Shown here in pieces: positions 17,273-27,893 of a DNA stretch of 50,026 bases. Under the pieces are notes generated by a model that worked only from the letters and a program-made list of their open reading frames with translations, ran no database searches and was not told the DNA's origin. The translations under genes and the position numbers were made by a program. Position 1 is the first letter of the stretch. Each line of letters begins with the position of its first letter. Where the stretch lies: positions 1 through 50,026 of the forward strand of contig JAQXCN010000034.1 in assembly GCA_029251865.1 (NCBI GenBank). The letters are read 5' to 3'. This stretch comes from Crocinitomicaceae bacterium. Lineage in GTDB: Bacteria; Bacteroidota; Bacteroidia; Flavobacteriales_D; Crocinitomicaceae.

Positions 17273-17297
17273 AAGGGCTTAACAAAAGCCCTTTTTT
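17273..17297 (+). terminator. Intrinsic terminator after cspA
   Basis: AAGGGCTT and AAGCCCTT form a perfect 8-bp stem with a 5-nt loop, followed by a T run. It reaches the stop codon of the convergent aldehyde dehydrogenase gene. Confidence 0.88.
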
Positions 17298-18676
17298 TAT
17301 GTCATGAATTTTTTCAGCCATTTAAAACCTTTAAAAGGGACGTATTTAAATGGTAAATCAATCCAGGTTGGGGTCGTAACAACTGCTTTCCTGTGTGAAA
17401 AGCATAAAAAACTTTCATACCCATGATAGGCGCCATATCCACTATGACCAACTCCTCCAAAAGGAAGATTTGGATTTGCGACATGCATCATTGCGTCATT
17501 AATACAAGCGCCTCCTGAGCTTGTTTTATTCAGTACAGATTTTGCTTGATTTGAATCGCCGTAGTAATAGAGGGCTAAAGGTTTTTCGAATTCATCAATA
17601 ATTTTTATTGCTTCATCAATATTTTCAAAGCTGATCACTGGTAATATTGGCCCAAAAATCTCTTCTTGCATAACTGCATCTTTGGTTGTGATGTCACTCA
17701 AAATCGTTGGTTCTATTTGCAGTGTATTCGCATTGCTTTTACCACCATATTTTATTTTTGAACGGTCCATTAAGCCAATGAGACGGTCGAAATGTTTTTG
17801 ATGAATAATTTTAGGGTAATTGGAACTATTTAGCACGGGACTTCCGTACATCTTATTCCAAGCTGAATGAATTTCTTCCATGAGCTCATTCTTAATGGAA
17901 TGATGGACAAGAAGATAATCAGGTGCAATACAGGTTTGTCCGGCATTAATGGTTTTGGACCATGCGATTCTTTTTGCCGCAACTTTTAATGCTGCACTTT
18001 TATCGATGATGCACGGAGACTTGCCTCCGAGTTCAAGTGTTACAGGCGTTAAAAATTCTGCAGCTGCTTTCATTACAATTTTTCCTAGTGCACAACCTCC
18101 AGTGAAAAATATATGATCGAATCGTTTTTTAAATAAAATTTGATTTTCAATTTTATCCCCATGAACAATCGAAATATGTTTTGGGTCAAAAGTTTCCTTT
18201 ATGATTACATCCATAATGCAAGCGGTATGCTTACTGTCGGCAGAGGGTTTAAGAATGGCACATGAGCCCGAGGATAAAACACCTACAAGGGGTGAGAAAA
18301 GAAGGAAAAATGGATAATTCCAAGGCGCAATAATTAAATTGATACCAATAGGTTCGTAGTAAATTCTGCTTCTTGAAGGCCTTAAAACAAGAGGTGTCTT
18401 GATGCGTTTTGATGCACTCCAAGTACTTAGTTTTTTTAGATGAAGCTTTATTTCAGAGACGACCAAACTAAATTCGGTAAGATAGGCCTCTTCATTGGAT
18501 TTATTAAGATCCTGATGCAGTGCTTTTAGTATATTCTCTTCATGCTTTAGACATGACGCTAATAATCTTTTTAGTGCATCTCTTCGAAAGGAGATTGCTT
18601 TTGTTTGTTGCGATGAGAAGAACTTATTTTGTTCCTGAAGCAGTGCGTCGATACCTGAGTCTGTAAGAAAATCCAT
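17297..18676 (-). CDS. Aldehyde dehydrogenase (class 3-like)
   Basis: 459 residues, the short length typical of class 3 / coniferyl- and fatty-aldehyde dehydrogenases. It has the NAD-binding PWNYPF (118-123), the catalytic base E215 (LELGGKSP) and the nucleophile C249 (GQTCIA). It oxidises an aldehyde to a carboxylate with NAD(P)+; the substrate is not determined, medium or long-chain fatty aldehydes being usual for this class. A C-terminal basic-aromatic stretch (YVPFKGFKWLKKF) could associate with membranes. It stands upstream of nothing on its strand and 23 bp after dtd, possibly read through from rsgA-dtd. Confidence 0.92.
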   Translation of the reverse strand: MDFLTDSGIDALLQEQNKFFSSQQTKAISFRRDALKRLLASCLKHEENILKALHQDLNKSNEEAYLTEFSLVVSEIKLHLKKLSTWSASKRIKTPLVLRPSRSRIYYEPIGINLIIAPWNYPFFLLFSPLVGVLSSGSCAILKPSADSKHTACIMDVIIKETFDPKHISIVHGDKIENQILFKKRFDHIFFTGGCALGKIVMKAAAEFLTPVTLELGGKSPCIIDKSAALKVAAKRIAWSKTINAGQTCIAPDYLLVHHSIKNELMEEIHSAWNKMYGSPVLNSSNYPKIIHQKHFDRLIGLMDRSKIKYGGKSNANTLQIEPTILSDITTKDAVMQEEIFGPILPVISFENIDEAIKIIDEFEKPLALYYYGDSNQAKSVLNKTSSGGACINDAMMHVANPNLPFGGVGHSGYGAYHGYESFLCFSHRKAVVTTPTWIDLPFKYVPFKGFKWLKKFMT

Positions 18677-18699
18677 AACTCAAATTTAACAAAAGTAAG

Positions 18700-19152
18700 T
18701 TACTCTTTATTTTTAGAATCAATGATAATAGTGACAGGTCCGTCATTAAGCAACGTAACTTTCATGTCTGCACCAAAAACACCGTTTCTCACCTCAGAAT
18801 CAAGTTGTTTATTAAGTTGTTTAGAAAAATAATTGTAAAGCGGAACTGCATATTCAGGTTTCGCTGCTGTAATAAAGCTAGGTCTATTTCCTTTTCTAGT
18901 TTTTGCATGTAAAGTGAACTGGCTGATGATAAGAACTTCTCCTTGCACATCATTTAGATTTAGATTCATTTTGCAATCTGAATCATTAAATACTCTTAAG
19001 CCTATAGTTTTTTGAACAAGATAGTCTGCGTCCAACTCAGTATCTTTTTCTTCAATGCCGATTAGAACGAGGAAACCTTTATTGATTTGGGCATGCTTTC
19101 GTTTATCTATAGTGACCGATGCTTGAGTTACGCGCTGAATTATGATTCTCAT
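18700..19152 (-). CDS. dtd: D-aminoacyl-tRNA deacylase
   Basis: 150 residues, full length for DTD. It has the two cross-subunit active-site motifs: SQFTL, and the GPVT motif as NDGPVTIIID near the C terminus. The homodimer removes D-amino acids (and Gly) mischarged on tRNA by chiral proofreading. Its start overlaps the rsgA stop by 4 nt (ATGA), indicating translational coupling. Confidence 0.95.
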   Translation of the reverse strand: MRIIIQRVTQASVTIDKRKHAQINKGFLVLIGIEEKDTELDADYLVQKTIGLRVFNDSDCKMNLNLNDVQGEVLIISQFTLHAKTRKGNRPSFITAAKPEYAVPLYNYFSKQLNKQLDSEVRNGVFGADMKVTLLNDGPVTIIIDSKNKE

Positions 19153-20096
19153 TTAAAGTCATTTTTGCGATAGCTTTCCGAACCATCCTCGGACATAAGT
19201 TGGAGGTAAGTCAAGTATCTCGATCCTGCAATTTTTTCTTCCTCAACTGCTTCTTTTATAGCACATTTTGGCTCTTCGAGATGCCGGCAATTGTGAAATT
19301 TACATGCACCAAGAAGTGCGCGCATTTCAGGGAAATAATGCGCGTAGTGTTCTTTTTCAAGGTCAACAAGACCGAAGGCTCGTATGCCCGGGGTATCAAT
19401 GATGTACCCGCCACTTTCTAGGGCGTGCATTTCAGAGAAAGTGGTCGTGTGCTTTCCTTGTTCATGAGCTCGAGATATTTCACCCACTCTTAATTTAAGA
19501 TTTGGGTCTAAAGAGTTTACAAGGGTTGTTTTTCCAACTCCGCTATTCCCCGATATCATGACTTTTTTACCAGCTATTTCTTCTTTTAAAAAGTGAATGG
19601 TTTTTGCATTTTCAGCAATGACATGGTGACAAGGGTAACCTAATTTCTCGTAGATCTCAGTTAAATAGAACATCAATTCCTCTTCCTTTTGACCATAAAC
19701 ATCGACTTTGTTGAAAAGGATTGTTGTTGGGATCCTAAAAGATTCGGCAGCAACAAGAAACCTGTCGATAAATGCTACTTGAGTTTCCGGTGATTTCAAG
19801 GTGACAATTAGGTAAACCCGATCTACATTTGCAGCAATAATTTGCATCTGTTTACTGAGATTGGTGGACTTTCGTACCAGATAGTTTTTTCTAGATTCTA
19901 CGCTTTGAATCGTATGAATTGTTTCGCTAGTGGTCTTTATTGCAGTAAGATTTACAACATCTCCAGCTGCTATGGGGTTTGTAGTTTTTAACCCTGCAAG
20001 TCGCAGTTTTCCCTTTACGGCGGCCTGAACAATGCTTCCATCCTTAAGCATTACTTTATACCATTTCCCTGTAGACTTGATTACCTCACCTTGCAT
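19149..20096 (-). CDS. rsgA: Ribosome small-subunit-dependent GTPase A
   Basis: 315 residues. Order: OB fold (about 1-75), circularly permuted GTPase domain with FNKVD (G4) before GNSGVGKTTL (G1) and DTPGIRAF (G3), and a C-terminal zinc finger C-x4-C-x-H-x5-C (CKFHNCRHLEEPKC). It checks late 30S maturation and releases assembly factors. It overlaps dtd by 4 nt. Its start at 20096 is divergent from aroE with about 70 bp between them. Confidence 0.95.
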   Translation of the reverse strand: MQGEVIKSTGKWYKVMLKDGSIVQAAVKGKLRLAGLKTTNPIAAGDVVNLTAIKTTSETIHTIQSVESRKNYLVRKSTNLSKQMQIIAANVDRVYLIVTLKSPETQVAFIDRFLVAAESFRIPTTILFNKVDVYGQKEEELMFYLTEIYEKLGYPCHHVIAENAKTIHFLKEEIAGKKVMISGNSGVGKTTLVNSLDPNLKLRVGEISRAHEQGKHTTTFSEMHALESGGYIIDTPGIRAFGLVDLEKEHYAHYFPEMRALLGACKFHNCRHLEEPKCAIKEAVEEEKIAGSRYLTYLQLMSEDGSESYRKNDFK

Positions 20097-20151
20097 AACA
20101 CAAAGGTAATTGTCTTACTATGGAATAGAAAGAAAAGGATTAAAATAGTTG

Positions 20152-20159
20152 TATTTTTG
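20152..20159 (+). promoter_or_regulatory. -7 box (TATTTTTG) for aroE
   Basis: A perfect TAnnTTTG match, but without a TTG at the usual distance upstream. The expected transcription start at about 20163 leaves a leader of only about six bases before ATG 20169. Confidence 0.45.
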
Positions 20160-20168
20160 AGTTCTATT

Positions 20169-20906
20169 ATGATGAAATTCGGTCTTTTAGGTAAACATTT
20201 ATCTCATTCATTTTCGCAGCGATTTTTTGAAGCGCACTTTAAAGAGAGTCAGCAAAGAGCTACTTATGAATTGATTGAAATTGATTCAAGCCATGCATTA
20301 AAGAAATTTATCCGAGATGATATTCTCGGTTATCGTGGATTAAACGTTACAATTCCATTTAAAGAAACCGTCATAGAATATTTGGACGAATTAAGCCCAG
20401 AAGCAAAGGCTATCGCCGCTGTCAATACGATTAAGATATTTCGAAATGGGAAAATAAAGGGTTTCAACACTGACGCTTATGGCTTTCGACAGAGTATCAA
20501 GCCCTTCCTGGACTTAAATCATCATCGGGCGGTGATCCTCGGAACAGGAGGCGCAGCTAAGGCGGTTGAATATGTGCTGAAAGAACTTGGGTTGGATGTT
20601 TTTTTTATTTCTCGAAATCCTTCTGGGCCAAGACAATTCAGCTATCAAGAGATTAATGAGCAGATGCTTTCGTCTTGTAAACTGGTCATTAATTGTACCC
20701 CAGTGGGTATGTTTCCAAATATTGAGGATGTTGTAGATTTCCCCTTTTCGTATTTGGATAAGAAGCATTTAGTTGTTGACTTAATTTACAATCCTTCAGA
20801 GACACTTTTTTTAAAGAAGGCAAGGGAACAAGCGGCAATTGTCTTAAATGGCTCAACCATGTTGCATCAACAGGCGTTAAAAAGTTGGGAGATTTGGAAT
20901 CAGTAA
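20169..20906 (+). CDS. aroE: Shikimate dehydrogenase
   Basis: 245 residues. SHSFSQRFF is the shikimate-binding Ser motif, NVTIPFKETV holds the catalytic Lys, GTGGAAKAV is the NADP loop and NCTPVGMFP is conserved. It reduces 3-dehydroshikimate with NADPH in the chorismate pathway. An open frame extends 26 codons upstream, overlapping the divergent rsgA start. I chose ATG 20169 (MMKFGLLGK) because family members begin there and a -7 box lies just upstream. Confidence 0.93.
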   Translation: MMKFGLLGKHLSHSFSQRFFEAHFKESQQRATYELIEIDSSHALKKFIRDDILGYRGLNVTIPFKETVIEYLDELSPEAKAIAAVNTIKIFRNGKIKGFNTDAYGFRQSIKPFLDLNHHRAVILGTGGAAKAVEYVLKELGLDVFFISRNPSGPRQFSYQEINEQMLSSCKLVINCTPVGMFPNIEDVVDFPFSYLDKKHLVVDLIYNPSETLFLKKAREQAAIVLNGSTMLHQQALKSWEIWNQ

Positions 20907-20971
20907 TTGCCATTTCGTTTTGTTATGATTGTAAAATGTCCTAATTTTAATGATTACATAAATTTGATCAA

Positions 20972-22855
20972 ATGTTTTTTAAATATACGCTATCGGTTTG
21001 TTTAATATTCGCGGCAATATTACCGAGTTTCGGTCAACTAACTCAACTAAAACCAGCCTTTTGCCCTACGACTGTGCCAAGTTTAGGCACAAATATTAGA
21101 TGTAATGGTGTAGCAGGAGCTGAAGGGTATCGATTTGAGATTTGGAATCAAGCTCAGGATGACAGTCTAAAGACTTACGACTCTTATGCTAACAACCGCG
21201 GTAATAGAGTAAGATTTACATGGATTGGTGGTGGTGTAATTGAATATTCAACGACTTATTCCATACGTGTATCCTGGTATGATGAAGATACAGATACATG
21301 GAGTGCTCCCGGTTCATTTTGTGAGGTTACAACTCCGTCAAACCCAGTAACCCAATTAAATCCAACTTTTTGTGGTGCTGAAATAGCGACAGAAAGCACG
21401 AATATCCTTTGTACTCAAGTTACAGGTGCTATTGAGTATCGTTTCGAAGTTTCCGTTGGAGGTTCGTTTTTAGAAAATGTGGATAAATCAAATTACAAAT
21501 TGAGGCTTACTGATTTTACCTCACCTGGTCATCCTCTACATTGTACCCAGTATGATATACGTGTGGCAACAAGGACAACTCCAGGAGGAGCATGGTCAGC
21601 ATTTGGAGCATCTTGTTTCGTTACCTATAAAGTACCAACGACTGTTATTTCTCCTGTTTATTGCGGGACAACAATTAATTACCTTCAACAAGATACGATA
21701 CACGCAAATGCCAAGGGCGCAGCGGATGGTTACAGATTTCGAATTGAAAGTGGCGGAACAATAATTGAAGATACAGTTGCGAATCCAAGCACATATAATG
21801 GTATTACATTTAGAAAGTTTCCAGGGGTTCAATATGGTGAAACTTACAATGTTTCGGTTAAGATTCGTTCTAACGGATGTTGGGGTGAATATGGTGCTTC
21901 TTGTGCGATTTCGACTGTTTCCCAGCCCGTAACAAAAATTCGACCCTCGACATGTGGTGATCAAATTTCTTCTGCAGGGGTTAATATCAAGGCAAATTCT
22001 ATTATTTACGGTCAGGAATATGAATTTCGTATAAATGGAGGTGTTCTTGTAGATGAGATCTACAATACTTCAACTGGTATTTCGGGTATACCAAGTTCTC
22101 CACGATTCAGACTGGTATGGTTAGATAATGCGAATTTAGTCTCTTATGGAACCATTTACACTGTAGAAGTTCGTGTCAAGGTGAGCGGTTCATACGGGGC
22201 GTGGGGTGATCCCTGCACGGTAGAGTTAGAAGGTGATCCAGTGACGGAATTAAAACCTGCTTATTGTGGGATTTCACTTTCTAGTATGGCAACAAATTTG
22301 TATTGTAATTCTGTATCGCTTTCACAAGGTTATAGATATGAGGTTCGTACTGTTGGAGAGTCTCTAGTTGGAGTATACGATGGAATGGCCGCTGGAACGA
22401 GTAATAAATTTAGAATAAATTGGGTGCCAGGAATAACTAATAATACTACTTATCGTGTGCGAGCAGCTTGGAATGATGGATCAACATGGAGTGCTTACGG
22501 GGCCTTCTGTAATGTTACTACCCCTGTTTCAGCGATAATTCTTTCAGGTGATGACGAATTAGATGAAGAAGATTTTGCTTTAAGAACACTAGAAAATCCT
22601 GTTCAAATTCAAACTTATCCAAATCCATTCAAAAAATCTTTCCGAATCAATATTGATAATTTTACTGAATTGAATTCCAATGTAATAGAATTAATGGTAT
22701 TTGACATGCAAGGGAGAATAATGGATCACAAAACGCTAAATGGTGATGATCTTTCTTCACGTACCTTTGGTCAAAATTACAAGCCAGGAACGTATATCCT
22801 CAAGTTGAACAATGCAGGAAGTGTTTCTCAACATAGAGTATCGAAGGTCGATTAA
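20972..22855 (+). CDS. Secreted T9SS type A protein with five ~100-residue repeats
   Basis: 627 residues: a signal peptide ending SFG/Q, five homologous beta-rich repeats starting near residues 25, 127, 224, 320 and 424, and a type A sorting domain (about 540-627; YPNPFKKSFRI, LMVFDMQGR, GTYILKL). Each repeat begins with a pattern like LKPAFCG and ends with a pattern like WSAYGSFCNVTTP, so it has one Cys near each end, probably a disulfide. The repeats look fibronectin/Ig-like. Surface adhesion or structural roles are possible; no enzymatic motif is visible. TAAATTTG, a perfect -7 box, lies about 5 bp before the ATG. Confidence 0.8.
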   Translation: MFFKYTLSVCLIFAAILPSFGQLTQLKPAFCPTTVPSLGTNIRCNGVAGAEGYRFEIWNQAQDDSLKTYDSYANNRGNRVRFTWIGGGVIEYSTTYSIRVSWYDEDTDTWSAPGSFCEVTTPSNPVTQLNPTFCGAEIATESTNILCTQVTGAIEYRFEVSVGGSFLENVDKSNYKLRLTDFTSPGHPLHCTQYDIRVATRTTPGGAWSAFGASCFVTYKVPTTVISPVYCGTTINYLQQDTIHANAKGAADGYRFRIESGGTIIEDTVANPSTYNGITFRKFPGVQYGETYNVSVKIRSNGCWGEYGASCAISTVSQPVTKIRPSTCGDQISSAGVNIKANSIIYGQEYEFRINGGVLVDEIYNTSTGISGIPSSPRFRLVWLDNANLVSYGTIYTVEVRVKVSGSYGAWGDPCTVELEGDPVTELKPAYCGISLSSMATNLYCNSVSLSQGYRYEVRTVGESLVGVYDGMAAGTSNKFRINWVPGITNNTTYRVRAAWNDGSTWSAYGAFCNVTTPVSAIILSGDDELDEEDFALRTLENPVQIQTYPNPFKKSFRINIDNFTELNSNVIELMVFDMQGRIMDHKTLNGDDLSSRTFGQNYKPGTYILKLNNAGSVSQHRVSKVD

Positions 22856-22862
22856 TCAACCC

Positions 22863-24260
22863 CTATATATGTAAAGGTCTATTTTCAGTTGCAGCTAAAG
22901 CTGCTTCCTTGATTGCTTCTGTGTAGGTTGGATGCGGATGACAAATTCTTGCCAAGTCCTCAGCTGAAGCGCGATATTCCATAGCTGTGACAGCTTCCAT
23001 GATAAGATCAGCTGCCCTTGGTGCAATCATGTGAACCCCAAGTATTTCATCGGTCGTTTTATCTGCGAGAATCTTAACCATACCGTTAATGTCCATACTT
23101 GCTCTAGCGCGTCCTAGAGCGCGTATAGGGAATGATCCTGATTTAAACTCAATTTTATCAGCAATCAATTCTTGTTCTGTTTTTCCTACAGCAGCAATTT
23201 CTGGCCAAGTATAAACTACACCTGGAATAAGATTATGGTTGATATGTGGTTTCTGACCTGCAATGAATTCAGCAGCAAACACACCTTCTTCTTCCGCCTT
23301 ATGAGCAAGCATAGCGCCACGAACAACATCTCCAATGGCAAAGATGTTAGGAACATTAGATTGTAAGTTTTCGTTTACAACAATTTGACCTCGTTCATTG
23401 GCTTCAAGTCCAGCTGACTTTAAGTTTAAGCCTTCAGTAAAAGCTTTTCTACCAACCGCAACTAGGCAATAATCTCCTTCAATTTTTACTTCCTCTCCTT
23501 TTTTATTTAGTGCCGTAACAATTACTTTTTTGCCCGTATTCTTAACGGATTTCACACGGTGCTCCAAATGGAGCTTAAAACCTTCTTTTTTTAGCACTTT
23601 ACCATATTCTTTACCAATACTAATATCCATAGTAGGGAGAATGGATTTTGCAAACTCAATAACTTCTACCTGGCTGCCGAGTCTCTTGTATACGGAACCT
23701 AGCTCCAAACCGATTACTCCTGCACCAATGACTAACATTTTCCCGGGAATCTCTTTAAGTTTTAAAGCTTCAGTACTTGTTATGATTCTTTTCTTGTCAG
23801 GTTCCATTCCCGGAAAATAGTTGGGTTTGGATCCTGTTGCAATAATTATGTTTTTTCCTTCGATTTGTGTTTTCTTCTTATCAGAATCTAAAATTTCAAT
23901 TTTATTCTTGGCAACAAATGAACCTGTACCGTGAATCACATCTATTTTATTTTTATCCATAAGAAACTTTACACCATCACAAGTTTGGCTGATGACCTCA
24001 TCCTTTCTTGCCATCATTTGTTTTAGATTGACTTTTGGCGCTTTAACTTCAATACCATGCTTTTCAAAAGTATGTGTCGCATTGTGGTAATGTTCGGAAG
24101 AGTCAAGTAGGGCTTTAGAAGGGATACAACCGACATTCAGGCAGGTCCCTCCAAGTGTATTGTATTTTTCAACAATTGCAGTTTTCATTCCTAGTTGAGC
24201 ACTTCTGATGGCTGCAACATATCCTCCTGGTCCCGATCCGATTACAATTACGTCGTACAT
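22863..24260 (-). CDS. lpdA: Dihydrolipoyl dehydrogenase
   Basis: 465 residues. FAD-binding GSGPGGY at 8-14, redox pair C40 and C45 (GGTCLNVGCIPSKA), an NAD-binding Rossmann region (GAGVIGLELG), FAIGDV, and the C-terminal dimerisation domain with HPHPTYTEA containing the active-site His. It reoxidises lipoamide in 2-oxoacid dehydrogenase and glycine cleavage complexes. No E1/E2 gene is adjacent, so it may serve several complexes. It is separate from the gene after it and converges with the repeat protein with 7 bp between stops. Confidence 0.96.
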   Translation of the reverse strand: MYDVIVIGSGPGGYVAAIRSAQLGMKTAIVEKYNTLGGTCLNVGCIPSKALLDSSEHYHNATHTFEKHGIEVKAPKVNLKQMMARKDEVISQTCDGVKFLMDKNKIDVIHGTGSFVAKNKIEILDSDKKKTQIEGKNIIIATGSKPNYFPGMEPDKKRIITSTEALKLKEIPGKMLVIGAGVIGLELGSVYKRLGSQVEVIEFAKSILPTMDISIGKEYGKVLKKEGFKLHLEHRVKSVKNTGKKVIVTALNKKGEEVKIEGDYCLVAVGRKAFTEGLNLKSAGLEANERGQIVVNENLQSNVPNIFAIGDVVRGAMLAHKAEEEGVFAAEFIAGQKPHINHNLIPGVVYTWPEIAAVGKTEQELIADKIEFKSGSFPIRALGRARASMDINGMVKILADKTTDEILGVHMIAPRAADLIMEAVTAMEYRASAEDLARICHPHPTYTEAIKEAALAATENRPLHI

Positions 24261-24382
24261 AGTATTTAAGTTTATACAAAGGTAACAAACATCAACTATA
24301 CTTTTTGCAGATAGAACACTGAATTAGACTACAATCTTCGTGTCCTTACATATTGAAGATTAGATTGATTGTTAAGACTTAT

Positions 24383-24390
24383 TATTTTTG
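24383..24390 (+). promoter_or_regulatory. -7 box (TATTTTTG)
   Basis: A perfect TAnnTTTG match nine bases before ATG 24400; no TTG sits at the standard upstream distance. It includes the TTG at 24388, which argues against that triplet being the start codon. Confidence 0.45.
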
Positions 24391-24399
24391 TACTTCAAA

Positions 24400-25188
24400 A
24401 TGGAAACAGTTTTATTCTTTGGTGTTGGTTGGTTAGGTAGTCCGGTTGTGGATAGCCTCCGGCAGTCTCATAGAAAATTAATCATAGCCACAAGAAAACC
24501 CGATACGAAGATATTAATTCCCGATACGGTGTATACCCAAATAGAGATTGATGCAGAAACGGGTATATTATCATTTGTGGAAAACATACCAGAGGTTGAT
24601 AAAATCCTAATTATGTTACCACCGTCTGGTTTGAGTAATTATGAAAAGACGATTCATTCTATCGTTGTTTTGTTTCCGAACTGTAAACAAGTTGTTTTTA
24701 CGAGTTCGACAGGTGTTTATTTGAATCAATTAGGTGTCTTGAATGAGGAATCCTCAGTCATAAAAGACCATCCCGTATTTTTGGCTGAACAAGTTGTAAA
24801 GACCGCATATCCGAAAAGCTATCAAATACTACGTTTAGCTGGATTAGTCGGTAACAATCGGCATCCGGTGAAATTCTTGATTTCGAAACCAGAAGTTAAA
24901 AATGGCTTAGCGCCTGTAAACTTGATTCATCGTAAGGATATTATTCAAGCCATTCTGCTTGTATTAGAGGGTACTCAAAATGTTGGTATTTATAACCTTT
25001 GTTACCCGAATCACCCTCAAAAAGCAAATTATTACAATGTGATGGCCAAAAAATTATACAATAAAACCATTGAATTTGAGAACGGTTCTGGAGGTAAAGA
25101 AATTGATGGCTCAAAATTTGCCACTGAATTTGAATTTGAATATCAATATGATATTAATGAGATCAATAATTTTGATGCTCTGATTTAA
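24400..25188 (+). CDS. NAD(P)-binding protein, extended SDR / YeeZ-like
   Basis: 262 residues. The N-terminal Rossmann motif is FFGVGWLGSPV (GxGWLG), followed by FTSSTGVYLN with the conserved Ser/Thr and Tyr region, and IYNLCYPNHPQK near the C terminus. It resembles NAD-dependent epimerase-like proteins such as E. coli YeeZ; the substrate is unknown. The classic YxxxK pair of SDR enzymes is not obvious, so it may not be a catalytic dehydrogenase. It starts at ATG 24400 just after a -7 box. Confidence 0.75.
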   Translation: METVLFFGVGWLGSPVVDSLRQSHRKLIIATRKPDTKILIPDTVYTQIEIDAETGILSFVENIPEVDKILIMLPPSGLSNYEKTIHSIVVLFPNCKQVVFTSSTGVYLNQLGVLNEESSVIKDHPVFLAEQVVKTAYPKSYQILRLAGLVGNNRHPVKFLISKPEVKNGLAPVNLIHRKDIIQAILLVLEGTQNVGIYNLCYPNHPQKANYYNVMAKKLYNKTIEFENGSGGKEIDGSKFATEFEFEYQYDINEINNFDALI

Positions 25189-25223
25189 AACAACATATTC
25201 AATTTTTGAACGTCTACTAGATA

Positions 25224-27893
25224 ATGAGAATAATTTTTATTTTCTTTTTCGCTTTTTGTGTGTTTGAGGCTTTTGCCTCTCACATTATAGGTGGCGATAT
25301 TTACTATGACGATTTGGGTGGGGGCAACTATCGTTTTTTTATAACCCTTTATCGAGACTGCAATTCAGATGGAGCTCAATATGATGATCCTTTGAAACTT
25401 TCAGTTTACAAGCAAAATCAAGATTTATACCAAACGGTAGATGTCTCATTTCCAGGTAGTGATTTTGTCCCAATAGACTTTAATAATCCTTGTGCGACTC
25501 CTCCTTCTGGGATTTGTGTTGAACGTGCCGTTTATCAGAAAGTTTTAAATTTACCTCCAACTGTTGGAGGGTATTGGATTACCTATCAAAGATGTTGTAG
25601 AGGCCCTGATATTGTTAATATTATAAATCCAGATGATACTGGTTTGACTCTAACGACTCATATTCCCGGTTCTGAAACAGGGGTTTCTAATAACAGTAGC
25701 CCGAGGTTTTCAAATTACCCACCTTACTTGATTTGTAATAATGATGAGTTGATTTTTGATCACTCTGCTACAGATCCCGATGGTGATGTATTGGTGTATT
25801 CCTTAGCCACGCCATTTTCGGGTGCGGATTCTTTTAATCCAGCACCAGAAATAGCACCTCCTCCTCCTTATTTCCCTATACAATGGACGGCTGGGTTTAC
25901 AGCACAGGCACCATTAGGACCTAATGCCATAACCCAACTGAACAATGCTGGAACACTTACCGTAAACCCTAATTTGATAGGATTGTTTGTTGTTGGTGTT
26001 CGCGTAGAAGAGTATCGAAATGGGATTCTAATTGGAGAGACCATTCGTGATTTCTTATTTAAGGTGTTTGATTGCAATATCTCGATGCAGGCGCTACTGC
26101 CGTTACAAGAGGAATTGTCTACGTTTGTTTCCTACTGTCAAGGATTAACGGTGCAGTTTGAGAATAATTCATTTGGTGGTTCGTCCTATGCATGGGATTT
26201 TGGGGTTACTGAACAAGCAACAGATGTAAGTAATACCTTCACACCAACTTACACTTACCCTGCACCAGGTGATTATTTAACAACCTTAATTGTAAATCCC
26301 GGGATGGAATGTACAGATACGGCGTTTATGAATATTACTGTGGGCAACCCTTTTGCTGTAGCTTGGACTGCGGAGGATTCAATATGTATTTTAAACAATT
26401 CATTTGAATTTAATGTCGAAACAAGTAATCAAAATGCAAACTTTGAATGGACTTTTGATGGTGATGCAACAATTCTAACTTGGTCGGGTTTAGATGTTCC
26501 AAGTATCAGTTTTTCAAGTCCAGGTTTTCATACAGTTGCCTTATTTGCTGACGATGGCGATTGTGCGACCATATTTGAAGATTCAATTTATATTTTTAAT
26601 GAACCAATAGTAGATATTGTTATTCCGGATGACATAGCCTGTAATGGTTTGACTGTAACATTCGAAAGTTCCCTATCCGATGTTTCAAATACCCTTTGGG
26701 ACTTTGGTGTGGAAAATACAACAACAGATCAAAGTAGTTTATTTAACCCTACTTTTATTTTCGAAGATCCAGGTTCTTATACTGTTCAACTCATTGGAAG
26801 TAATGCCCCTGGCTGTGCAGACACCTCATGGGTAAATATCGATTTAAACGAACCCATAGTTCTTTCCTTTACGCATAGTGATTCTCTTTGTATAACCGAT
26901 GGGTTATTTGCTTTTGACGCGGAGGTTAGTGGTCCAGAGGGCACCGTTTATTTGTGGGATTTTGGTTCAAATGCCTCCATCCAAAATACAAATGAACTCG
27001 CTGTTTCGGGTATACAATTTTCAACCTCTGGTTTTCAAGAGATTCAACTGTCTGCAGCCAACGAAACTTGTTCAGATTCTATTCAGGCGGAACTCTACGT
27101 ATTTTCAGAGCCCATTATAGATTTTGATGTCTTTGATAATGAGTTGTGTGCGCCGAGTGTGGCCCAGTTTATCAATCAAAGTCAGGTTGAAGGACAGGTG
27201 GTTTATCAATGGGATTTTGGTGACGGTTTGACATCAAATGACTTTAATCCTTTTCATACGTACACATCTATAGGAAGTTTTAGTGTTGGTTTAACATTGA
27301 TGGCCTTAGAAGGATGCACTGATACTTTGTATCTGCTAAGTCAGGACGCGATAAGTATTAATCCCTCCCCAGTCGCAGCGTTTTCAGTTAATCCCGACCG
27401 AATTGATGTTTGCGACAATGAAGTTTCATTTATAAATGAGGCTGTAGGAGCTATATCCTTTATCTATCTCTATGACAGTGGTCAGTTTTCCACAACCGAA
27501 GCAGATTTTGACCATTCATATACACAAGGCGGCTCAGATTACCCAATGCAGATTGTATTTAATGAATATGGCTGCTCAGATTCTGTACGAAACGAAGTCT
27601 TTGTTGAGCCTTTTACCATTTATATACCAAATACTTTTATTCCAGATGGAGATGGTGTTAATGATTCCTTTGTCCCTATTACAGATTTTGATATTTATGA
27701 ATGGGAGTTTAGTATTTTTAATAGATGGGGCAATCTGATTTTTGTAAATACAGATGTCGATAGTTCCTGGGATGGTTATGTAGACGGGGAAAAAGTCGAA
27801 GATGGCACTTATATTTATACATTAAAATACAAATCATGTGCAAATCCTATTGAGACAAAAATGATTCAAGGGTTTGTTAATGTTTTACGTTAA
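25224..27893 (+). CDS. Large secreted PKD-repeat protein with T9SS type B (gliding-associated) C terminus
   Basis: 889 residues. The signal peptide ends FAFA/S (no Gln after the cut). An N-terminal beta-rich domain (about 20-285) with [14 protein letters not shown] and several Cys precedes four or five PKD-like domains ([26 protein letters not shown] motifs). The C terminus is the type B sorting domain: [40 protein letters not shown]. Type B proteins are exported by T9SS, often with a PorP/SprF partner, which is not encoded next to it. It is probably a surface adhesin or filament component. The stop overlaps the convergent lptB stop by 4 nt. Confidence 0.88.
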   Translation: MRIIFIFFFAFCVFEAFASHIIGGDIYYDDLGGGNYRFFITLYRDCNSDGAQYDDPLKLSVYKQNQDLYQTVDVSFPGSDFVPIDFNNPCATPPSGICVERAVYQKVLNLPPTVGGYWITYQRCCRGPDIVNIINPDDTGLTLTTHIPGSETGVSNNSSPRFSNYPPYLICNNDELIFDHSATDPDGDVLVYSLATPFSGADSFNPAPEIAPPPPYFPIQWTAGFTAQAPLGPNAITQLNNAGTLTVNPNLIGLFVVGVRVEEYRNGILIGETIRDFLFKVFDCNISMQALLPLQEELSTFVSYCQGLTVQFENNSFGGSSYAWDFGVTEQATDVSNTFTPTYTYPAPGDYLTTLIVNPGMECTDTAFMNITVGNPFAVAWTAEDSICILNNSFEFNVETSNQNANFEWTFDGDATILTWSGLDVPSISFSSPGFHTVALFADDGDCATIFEDSIYIFNEPIVDIVIPDDIACNGLTVTFESSLSDVSNTLWDFGVENTTTDQSSLFNPTFIFEDPGSYTVQLIGSNAPGCADTSWVNIDLNEPIVLSFTHSDSLCITDGLFAFDAEVSGPEGTVYLWDFGSNASIQNTNELAVSGIQFSTSGFQEIQLSAANETCSDSIQAELYVFSEPIIDFDVFDNELCAPSVAQFINQSQVEGQVVYQWDFGDGLTSNDFNPFHTYTSIGSFSVGLTLMALEGCTDTLYLLSQDAISINPSPVAAFSVNPDRIDVCDNEVSFINEAVGAISFIYLYDSGQFSTTEADFDHSYTQGGSDYPMQIVFNEYGCSDSVRNEVFVEPFTIYIPNTFIPDGDGVNDSFVPITDFDIYEWEFSIFNRWGNLIFVNTDVDSSWDGYVDGEKVEDGTYIYTLKYKSCANPIETKMIQGFVNVLR

